Shown here in pieces: positions 1 through 8,377 of a stretch of 64,000 bases of DNA. The position numbers and the translations under genes are program-made. The first letter of the stretch is position 1. Every line of letters begins with the position of its first letter. The notes beneath the pieces are model-generated. The model ran no database searches. It was given only the letters and a program-made list of their open reading frames with translations, and had not been told where the DNA came from. The stretch is from Strigops habroptila (Eukaryota; Chordata; Aves; Psittaciformes; Psittacidae). Location: the NCBI RefSeq assembly GCF_004027225.2, contig NC_044298.2:682001-746000 (forward strand). Direction: 5' to 3'.

Positions 1-477
1 GGTCTGCTGGAGCCGGCTCCTTCGGTAGCAGCCTCCTCCGCAGCGTGCCCGGCAGCAGCAGGGACGGGAGGTGGCATCCGCATCCTGGGTTCCTGCAGCG
101 TGGCATGCACAGGAGCTGCTGGCACCAGGCAGAGCTCCGGCTGCTTTGGCTCAACCCTCACGATGCTCCAAGAGCTGTTTGTGGGAATTACCTTAAACCG
201 AAAGGAAAGAACATCAAACGTGTTCCCGCTGCGGGCTCGAGCAGGGCTGGGGCTGCAGGGGACGGGCAGCACGTCCCTCCCTCGCCTTCAACAGGCAGGG
301 TCGTGGTGCAAGACCCCCCCAGGGGGATGCGGAGGGAGGACCAGGAGCCATGCATGGGGTGAGGAGCCCACCGAGGGGCACGTCTGCCCCACACACCCAT
401 CGCTCTGTACCAAGAGCACGTGGCCTTAGGAGACCCTGATATGGGATCCATGCATCCATCCACACGGGGCTCATGTG
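1..477. other. non-coding flank, probably intron of the first GBA1 copy
   Basis: No exon resembling GBA1 exons 1-8 is visible here. Because the first readable exon of the copy starts at 646, this is most simply the intron between its exons 8 and 9 (numbering the human way), with the 5' part of the gene outside the window. Confidence 0.4.
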
Positions 478-620
478 GCCCTATCGCTCTCTACAGCTGC
501 CTGACAGGAGGATGGAGCTAGGAGGGGGCTGGTCTCTGCTCCCAAGGAACAAGGGATGGGAATGGTTGGACTGGATGAGCTGAAAGGTCTTTTCCAACCC
601 AGTCGATTCCATGGTGTGAG
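478..620 (+). mobile_element. CR1 LINE fragment, internally shortened
   Basis: The left half matches the CR1 3' region ('ctctctacagctgcctgacaggagg', here beginning 'cgctctctacagctg'), and the right half is the CR1 tail ('ggttggactggatgagct', 'ggtcttttccaaccca'). Sequence that normally lies between them is absent. It sits in the intron just before the first GBA1 exon in the window. Confidence 0.75.
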
Positions 621-645
621 GTGTCTCCTCTGCTCCCCCCACCAG

Positions 646-1496
646 GTCCTGGGCAATGCCACCGCTGCCCGCTACGTCGCCGGCATTGGGGTTCACTGGT
701 ACCTGGACAGCATCGTCCCACCGCACTGCAGCCTGGAGGCCACGCATGAGCTCTTCCCTCACCACTTCCTGCTCTACACGGAGGCCTGCAGCGGCTTCCT
801 CACCCTCCGCTTCTCCGTGTCCCTGGGCTGCTGGGACCGGGGGCAGCGCTACAGCCACAGCATCCTGACGGTACGGCCCCCCTGGCACTGCCTACCCGGG
901 GCTGGGGGCTCAGTCCTGCTCAGCCCCGTCCCCTCCTGCCCAGGTCCTGAACCACTTTGTGTCCGGCTGGACCGACTGGAACCTGGCCCTGGACATGAAG
1001 GGGGGCCCCAACTGGGTCAATAACTTCGTGGACAGCCCCATCATTGTGGACAGCAGCAAGGACATCTTCTACAAGCAGCCCATGTTCTACCACATGGGGC
1101 ACTTCAGGTGGGTCACGGCTGGGAGTGGGGCTGGGGTGATGCCACCAGCCTGAGAGCAGGGTCCTCATCCCTGCCTGGTGCTGTCCCTGCAGCAAGTTCA
1201 TCCCTGAGGGCTCGCGGCGCGTGGGGCTGCAGCGGAGCCGCCGGTGCCTCATCTGTCAGCTCGAGCACGTGGCCGTCCTGCGTCCCGACGGCGCCCTGGT
1301 CCTGGTGGTGCTCAACAGGTCAGTGGGGCAGGGCCCATGGGGGCACCCAGCCATGGCCATGCTGAGGTGCTCAGCTCCTCTCATCCCCAGGTCTGGCTGG
1401 GACGTGCCCTTTGGGATCCAGGACCCTGCCGTTGGCTTCATCGAGACTGTGGCTCCGGCCAACTCCATCCAGACCTACCTGTGGCGCCAGCAGTGA
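646..1496 (+). CDS. GBA1: GBA1 paralogue (lysosomal glucosylceramidase), last four coding exons only
   Basis: Four exons are readable: 646-870, 944-1107, 1193-1318 and 1391-1496. All have AG/GT borders and the phases of human GBA1 exons 9-12, and the reading frame is open to a TGA. They encode the C-terminal part of the glycosyl hydrolase 30 catalytic barrel and its flanking beta domain: GIGVHWYLD, the segment with the catalytic nucleophile Glu (LLYTEAC), [17 protein letters not shown], and an end in YLWRQQ. The family enzyme cleaves glucosylceramide in the lysosome with saposin C. The loop after the nucleophile differs sharply from the second copy: a Phe-Trp-Glu at that place is missing. Exons 1-8 lie outside the window, so I cannot say whether the copy is complete, expressed or a pseudogene; what is seen has no stop or frameshift. 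Confidence 0.85.
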
Positions 1497-1926
1497 TGGC
1501 CAGGACAGTGCTGGGGCTGGTGCTGAGCTCTGGGAGTCCCCCTGCAATGACGGAAGCGGGTGGTGACCCACTGCGAGGGGCTCCGTGTGCTCCCTGTGCT
1601 GTTCCCTTGCTGCTCCGGTGCTTCCCAGACCCCGTCCAGCCCCACTGCTCCGTGTCCTGGCCCTCGCTTCCACACGTGGCTCCCATGGACCCTTTGCGTG
1701 CGCCAAGCGGAGCCGTGACGCGGCCGCTCCGGTATGCGCCATCCCGTCAGTGTTTCCTCTACGCGCTCGGAAACGGCGCGGTTTTCCTCGGGAAGGGCTG
1801 CTCCGGAGGGCTCCGTGTGGGGCTGCCGTGTTGATGGCTGCAGCTGGAGCCGCAGCCGCTCGCCAGCTCCTGATGGGTTTCAGATGTGCTCTTGGTTTGC
1901 CCCAGAGCGGCTTCGTTTCCCTCTTT

Positions 1927-1932
1927 ATTAAA
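1927..1932 (+). other. possible polyadenylation signal ATTAAA for the first GBA1 copy
   Basis: This is the first good poly(A) hexamer after the TGA at 1494-1496, giving a 3' UTR of about 430 nt. No AATAAA precedes it. Confidence 0.4.
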
Positions 1933-3020
1933 CCAAAATCTCGCTGTAGAAAAGGGAATTCAATCCGTGTCCTCATGCACCAAGCGAGGCTGATGCCATC
2001 CCACAGCTCATACTGGCCGCATCCAGCCACCCTCCGGACAGACTCCCCTCTATTCCGGCCGTGGAGCTGGCAGCCCACAATTACCTGGCCATCCTGTTTG
2101 CTCTCCTTAAATACCAGTTACGGTATTTGCTTGCTCCAGCTTTTGGGAACGTTACCAGCATCTTTGAAGTGATGGAATGAGAAAGCCAGAGAGCTCCTTG
2201 GCAAAGTCCCCTGTGTGTGAGCTGCGGAGCTGCTGATGCTGGGGGAAAACTCATCAAAAGAGAGGTTTAACAGCTGGAGTGTGGCAGGAAGGTGGCACCA
2301 GGCTCCGTCTGAGCCCTCGTCATGGAGCACATCCATCGCCCCCATCACCCACATGTGCCAGGATGAGCGGTCCCTGGAGCAGGGGTTGTCCCCTTGGCCA
2401 CCCACATTAGGGGGACATCAGGGCCAGGGCGGGCTGATGCTGCCTCTCCCGTGGCTCCTGTTTCTCCTGATGGGCAAGTGCCTGCAATTAGGGAGATCCC
2501 AAAGGAGGAGGCGCAGAGCCCAGACTTGTTTTGATGATGATAAACCACTGCAGCCTGCTCCACCCAGCCCCATTGCAGGCCTGGGGCGCAGGCGTGGGGG
2601 GCACAGCCCCATGGCAGGGGGGAGCAGGGCCCTGGAGGGCAGCACCCATAGCCCCCCATTCCACCTATGCCATCCTCAAGGTGGCTCTGGTGGTGCCTCT
2701 GCCTGTTGCTGGTGCAGTCACATGCAGGGGATGGTGGCTGCTGCTGGGTGGGACTCGAGGCTGAGCACCCATGAGACCCTCAGCCCGTTTGAGGTGTCCT
2801 GGGGAGATAGGGTGGCTTCTGGGGGGGGGCTCTTCTCAAGAGGAGCGCTGCGCTGGGACTGGGTGAGGTGGCACTTGGGGGGCACCCCAATGGGACAGGC
2901 TTTGGGAGCTGTGGTGAGTGTTGAAAGCTCTCATTGGAGCCAGGTTGCAAAACCATCCCCAGGCTCCAGCTCGGATCCCCATGAGCTGTCCCTGCCCGAC
3001 TCACCTTTCCTGCTCCACCA
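1933..3020. other. intergenic, no gene seen
   Basis: GC-rich unique sequence between the two GBA1 copies. A long open frame runs across 2236-3432, but its composition is low-complexity Gly/Pro/Ser/Trp and it has no recognisable domain, so I read it as chance. Confidence 0.5.
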
Positions 3021-3111
3021 GACGCCGTCACCTCCCACCACGCAGAGCCACGGAGCAGGTCCTGCCGCCCGCGCCCAGCAGAGACGCGGCAAGAGGGATT
3101 CTTGGCAGCGG
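3020..3111 (+). promoter_or_regulatory. GBA1: candidate promoter and untranslated first exon of the complete GBA1
   Basis: A GC-rich stretch without TATA ends in a strong splice donor (gcagcgg|gtgagtacc, donor at 3112). An acceptor-like tract (ttcttgccaccag) ends at 4063, seven bases before the start codon. Human GBA1 also begins with a non-coding exon. If this reading is right, the CR1 at 3578-4015 lies inside the first intron. This is inference; no transcript evidence is available. Confidence 0.35.
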
Positions 3112-3577
3112 GTGAGTACCGCGGGTCCGGAGCAGCTTCATCAGCCGGTGGGGATGGGGATGGCCCTAGAGCAGGACCACACTGAGGTGGAGCGGGAGGT
3201 GATGAGTGGGACAGCCCTGGCCCCCGTCCCCATCCTGCACAGCAAGCTCCCTATCCCGCACCATCCCATCCTCACTCCCCCTGCAGCACCAGTGGCCCCG
3301 GGTGTGGAGGTGGCTCATCCCATGCCCCCATGGAGAAGCTCCTTTCCCAGGGCAGGGTGGGAAGACCCACAGAGAGCAGGGCAATGTGGGACCCCTCGGT
3401 GCTGGGAGCTCAAGCCCCAAAGCACCTTGTGAGGACAATCCCTGGCTGCCACACTTGTGGGATTGGGAGCATGGAGCTGTTGGCTGTGGCACCGAGGGAT
3501 GTGTGGAGGGGCAGGACATGGCACAGCACAGCCAGGGGACAAGCAAGGAGTGGGAGGGATGTGATGGGAGTGAACTG

Positions 3578-4015
3578 CATCATAGAACAACAATCAGTGA
3601 AGCTGGAAAAGACTCATCAAATCCACCAAGACTCATCAGCTCATCAAGTCCAACCGCTCCCCAGCAGTGCCAAGGCCACCACTAACCCATGGCACTGAGG
3701 CCTCGGCTACACGGGGTGTGAACACTTGCAGGGCCGGTGACTCCAGCCCTGCCCTGGGCAGCCTGTTCCAATGCCTGGGCACCCTTTGGGGAAGGAATTG
3801 TTCCTCAGCTCCATCTAAACCTCCTCTCGTGCAGCTTGAGGCCGTTCCCTCTTGTCCCATCCCTTCTTCCTTGGGAGCGGAGACCAGCCCTCACCTTGCT
3901 CCATCCTCCGTTCAGGTAGAGAGCGATAAGGTCTCCCCTGAGCCTTCTCTTCTCCATCTAAACCCCCCAGCTCCCTCAGCCGTTCCTCATCACACTTGTG
4001 CTCCAACAAGGAAGC
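3578..4015 (-). mobile_element. CR1 LINE fragment, about 0.44 kb
   Basis: Reads in reverse from the CR1 3' tail (catagaacaacaatcagtga) through typical avian CR1 phrases such as 'cctgggcagcctgttccaat', 'ttccctcttgtcccatcc' and 'ctcagccgttcctcatcac'. It is 5'-truncated, as is usual for CR1. It ends about 55 bp before the start codon of the complete GBA1. Confidence 0.9.
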
Positions 4016-4070
4016 GGTTGCTGACACCCATCACCCCGCTCCCAGCCTGGTTCTTGCCACCAGAGGTGCA

Positions 4071-6523
4071 ATGGGGCCGGGCTGTGCCAGCATCTTGGGC
4101 TGGCTCCTGCTGGCGCAGGCAGCATGGCAAGCAGCAGGTAGGTGCTGGTGCTGTGGCCCGGGGCAGAGGGCAGTGATTTGGTGTCTGTGGTGAGCTGGGC
4201 TCCCACCCGGTGTCTCCTCCTGCAGGCGGCCGTCCCTGCGATGCCAAGGACTTCGGCCAGGGCTCGCTGGTGTGTGTCTGCAGCGCCACGTACTGCGACA
4301 CGCTGGACCCTGTGGTGCTGCCGGCCCACGGTACCTATGTCAGGTACGAGAGCAGCAAGGCCGGGAAGCGGCTGGAGCGCAGCGAGGGGAGCTTCCAGCA
4401 CAACGCCGCCACTCCAGGTACCCGCCACGGCCGGACGCAGGGCGCGGAGCCCGTCCCTGCGTGGGGCTGCGATGGTGTTTGTCCCCTGCAGATTTCCACC
4501 TCACCCTGGACACAGCACAGCGGTACCAGAAGGTGAAGGGCTTTGGTGGCTCCGTCACAGACTCGGCTGCCATCAACATCTTGTCCCTGTCCAAGGATGC
4601 TCAGAACCACCTTCTCCGCTCCTATTTCTCTGAGGAAGGTGAGCCTGAGGCAGGGCGCTGCTGTGGCGTTGTGGGGCTGGTCTGACCTCTTCTGCTCAGG
4701 GTCTGGCTCCTGAGACTCGTGCCAAGGGGCTGCTCCACCCAAAGACACCCTGGGGATGTCCGTCACCACCTACCCTGTCCCCAGGCATCGAGTACAACCT
4801 TGTGCGCGTCCCCATGGCCAGCACCGACTTCTCCGTCCGCCTGTACACCTATGCTGATGCCGAGGGTGACTTTGAGCTGAAGCACTTCAACCTGACGGAG
4901 GAGGACATGCGGATGAAGGTGAGCCCCAAACAGTGAGCCCGGGTGGGACGGAATGGGATAGAATGGTCTGGGGAAGGGGAGCACCTTCCCACTGATGGGG
5001 AGGGAGGGCGCTCATCCTGCTGCCCATGATGCTGGCACTGCGGCATGCCCAGAGCACCCGCTGCCATCCCGATTCTCCTCAGATCCCCATCCTCCGGGCA
5101 GCCCAGGCAATGGCCAAGCGGCCGCTGTCGCTCTACGCCAGCCCCTGGACCTCCCCAGTCTGGATGAAGACAAACGGCGCGATGACGGGGAGGGGGACAC
5201 TGAAAGGCAGCCCCGGGGACAAGTACCACCAGGCCTGGGCCAAGTACTTCATCCGGTGAGGGGCTGCGGAGCGCAGTGGGTGCTGGGGGCACTGTGCCGG
5301 GGCCGGCGCTGCCACAATGGGGTCATTCACCGTGTGCCGCACACCCAGGTTCTTGGATGAATACGCCAAACATAACCTGACCTTCTGGGCAGTGACGGCG
5401 GGGAACGAGCCCACGGCCGGAGAGATCATCTTCTACCCCTTCCAGTGCCTGGGCTTCTCCCCTGAGCACCAGCGGGACTTCATCGCACGGGACCTGGGCC
5501 CCGCGCTGGCCAACAGCTCCCACCGTGATGTCCGGCTCATCATCCTGGATGACCAGAGGGTGATGCTGCCTTATTGGGCCGAGGTGGTGAGTCCCCACAG
5601 CCACTGTCCTGGCCCCATGCGGCTCTCCCAGCCCTGGGCACTGGTGACCCCCTTCTCCTGCCAGGTCCTCAAAGACCCCGTGGCTGCCAGCTACATCAGT
5701 GGCATCGGCATCCACTGGTACCTGGACTTCCTGGCGCCCATCGACCTCACGCTGTCCATCACCCACCACCTCTTCCCGGATTATTTCCTCCTCTCCACCG
5801 AGGCCTCCACCGGCTCCTACTTTTGGGAGCCCAGGGTGGTGCTGGGTGGCTGGGACCGCGGCAGCAAGTACAGCCACAGCATCCTGACGGTAGGGCTCGG
5901 CTGGGGACATGGATGTGCCAACCCCTGCGCCCGCCATGGCTCAGCACCATCCTTTGCCCCACAGAATCTCAACAACTACGTGACGGGTTGGACTGACTGG
6001 AACCTGGCCCTGGACATGAAGGGGGGCCCCAACTGGAGCAAGAACTACGTGGACAGCCCCGTCATTGTGGACAGCAGCAAGGACATCTTCTACAAGCAGC
6101 CCATGTTCTACCACATGGGGCATTTCAGGTGGGTCATGCCTGGGAGTGGGGCTGGGGTGATGCCACCAGCCTGAGAGCGGGGTCCTCATCCCTGCCTGGT
6201 GCTGTCCCTGCAGCAAGTTCATCCCCGAGGGCTCACGTCGCGTGGGGCTGGCTGTGTCCAAGAGGTGCCACCGCTGTGAGCTGGAGCACTCGGCGTTCCT
6301 GCGCCCTGATGGCGCCGTGGTCCTGGTGGTCCTGAACCGGTGAGTGCCTCAGCCCTTTGCTCGGCCTGGAGCGCGGCTGCCTCCTGACCCACGGCCCCTT
6401 CGCCTTCCCCACAGCTCCCCCGTGGATGTGTCCTTCGGGATCTCTGACCCACGGGTCGGCTTCATTGAGGCCACGGCTCCCAGCGACTCCATCCAGACGT
6501 TCCTCTGGAAGCAGCCAGCCTAG
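4071..6523 (+). CDS. GBA1: lysosomal acid glucosylceramidase (GBA1), complete
   Basis: Ten coding exons: 4071-4137, 4226-4417, 4492-4638, 4785-4918, 5083-5255, 5349-5586, 5665-5889, 5965-6128, 6214-6339, 6415-6523. They total 1575 nt, 524 aa, close to human (536). Many exon lengths equal the human ones (192, 147, 134, 173, 238, 225, 164). The enzyme hydrolyses glucosylceramide to glucose and ceramide in the lysosome. A short hydrophobic signal peptide ([19 protein letters not shown]) is followed by the mature start [10 protein letters not shown]. The acid/base Glu is present in NEP (exon 6) and the nucleophile Glu in STEAS (exon 7). The residue just before the NEP is Gly where human has Glu. 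It is a tandem paralogue of the partial copy upstream and is convergent with MTX1, as in human. Confidence 0.96.
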
Positions 6524-6698
6524 GATGGATACGGCTGGTGGAGAAAGGAGGTCCTGGCACCAGGAGTGTGGTGCTGGTGGGGACCTTGGGGACGGGCCTC
6601 TGTGTGGGGCTGGGGCTGCAACACAGCCCCGGGACACCACAGGGGACCTGATTGATCCGAGGGCTGTGACGCCTGCTCTTTTCTAGATGTTTTCATAC

Positions 6699-6704
6699 AA
6701 TAAA
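6699..6704 (+). other. GBA1: polyadenylation signal AATAAA of GBA1
   Basis: AATAAA lies 176 nt after the stop codon, with a T-rich stretch following. It defines a short 3' UTR. Confidence 0.8.
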
Positions 6705-6719
6705 CAGGTTTTCTACAGC

Positions 6720-7660
6720 CTCGCCTGCAGCCCCTCTGCCCTCCCTTGCTGGACCGTGCCAGGGGTCAGAGGAAGCAGGTTTGGGGCTGAGGTACCTGCT
6801 GTGAGCTGTGGTTCCTGGGGGCACCTTAGGGACCGGGTCCATGCTGCAGGGAGGCAAAGGGCTGTCACCCCAAGGGACAGCATCTCCCCCACTGCAGCAT
6901 CCCCTGGGCAGGCACCAGGAGCTGGCAGGGATGAGGAGCTGGGATTCAGCACAGGGCCCGGACGCCAGCAGCTCCGGCCAGAGCAGGCAGCTGCGGTTTC
7001 TGCTGCTGGAGCAGCATCAGCCCTTCCTGGCTAATGGGAACCGGGAGCGCCGGGTACATATTTCGCGAGTGACGTTATGGGGGGAGCGGGCACGGGGGGG
7101 CTGCATTGACTCATCCCCTTCCCGGTGGGGCCTCTCGAACTGGGCCAGCACGGGGGAGGCTCCACCGCCGGTCCTGGCACCGCGGCTCCGCTCCCACCAC
7201 ACCGCGGGGCGCCCCCCTCCCCCGGCCATCACACACACGGCGGGGGGGGCACAGCCTGTCCCTGTCCCCGAACAAGCGAGGGCTGTGTGCTGGTCGCGTT
7301 TCCATTGCAGACCGCGGCAGCCACACGGGGTGTCCCAGGGGAGCCCCGCGGTGCTGCAGGGACACACGGTGCCTGGGTGGCCGCGGCGGCCCCCGCTCCG
7401 CAGCCCTGCGCGCCCCCGGCAGCCGCAGCGACCGCACGATGTGCTTTTGGCAGTGCCAGCGGCAACGGGCTCCCCGCTGCGGGCGGGCGCTGGGGAAGGC
7501 AAACAGAGCCGGGAGGGATTCCTGCTGCAGCCACCGCTGCTCCTGCTCGCACCCTGCGAGCTCCGGGCGGCCAGAACGGGGAGCGGGGCTCCGGGTGTCC
7601 ATCCAGCAGCAGGGAGCAGAACTCTGGGTGCCCATTCAGCACCCCGAGCCTGCCGGGTGA
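6720..7660. other. intergenic between convergent GBA1 and MTX1
   Basis: Long open frames occur on both strands here, but they are GC-driven, Arg/Pro/Gly-rich and show no domain. No RNA gene or transposon is visible. Confidence 0.5.
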
Positions 7661-7684
7661 CGTTGGGAGACACACACATCTCAC

Positions 7685-7755
7685 CTCCGTCCCATGAGAA
7701 GTAGAGACTGAGGACAGAGGTGCAGTAGTTGCACAGGTTCTGCAGGGACTTGAGA
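7685..7755 (-). pseudogene. MTX1: duplicated fragment of MTX1 exon 7
   Basis: 71 bp match the 3' end of MTX1 exon 7 (8681-8751) with about 6 differences, including the splice donor side. The encoded string [20 protein letters not shown] compares with [20 protein letters not shown] in the gene. Beyond the fragment the similarity stops on the 5' exon side and fades over about 20 bp of intron. It lies downstream of the last MTX1 exon and cannot be part of the normal message. Confidence 0.8.
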
Positions 7756-8231
7756 GCACTCGTGCCCTTCCAAGCTGTGCCACATCCTGCCAAGGAGCCC
7801 AGGCCTTCATGCCACAGCTCCCAGGAAAGCCAGGCCGGCAGCAGCATGGGGATACACACACCCCAGCCTCCCAGAACCTGCTGCCTGCTCTGCTGGGCAG
7901 CCGCAGGGCAGGGATGCTGCGGGATAGGGGAGATGATGGGCTCAGCCCCACAGCTGCTGGAGAAAGGATGGGGGGTGCTGCTGAGATGCCCACAGGTGCT
8001 TTTAGGAACCTCAAAACCCACCATCCTCCCCTTCACCCCATCCCCAGAGAGCCCCGAGGCCGGGGACAAGAGGGGGAGCTGCAGGAGGATGTGGTAGTGA
8101 GACAGATCAGGCCACGGAATGGGACAACACATCAGTGCCTGCTGCAGTGCTCCAGCCTGTGCAAGTGGGGAGACTGGGAAGGGCACCGAGCTTGCTGGGA
8201 GGACGCCAGGGCACATGTGATGACAGGGAGG

Positions 8232-8237
8232 TTTATT
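8232..8237 (-). other. MTX1: polyadenylation signal AATAAA of MTX1
   Basis: TTTATT on the plus strand is AATAAA on the MTX1 strand, 141 nt beyond the stop codon. Confidence 0.7.
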
Positions 8238-8377
8238 GGCGTGGCAGCACGCTCCCCATGGAGAGCTGCGGTTCCCGGCGGGATGTGGAGCGGAGCATCC
8301 CCAGGGAGCGATGCTGCCACGCTCCCGGCGTAAAAACAGTCAGTTCCAGGCACCAGAAGAGGGTGAGTGGCTCTTCC

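Noticed and set aside
2236-3432. 398-codon open frame between the two GBA1 copies
   Set aside because: Low-complexity composition, no domain, no splice partners, and it runs across the likely GBA1 promoter; chance in GC-rich DNA.
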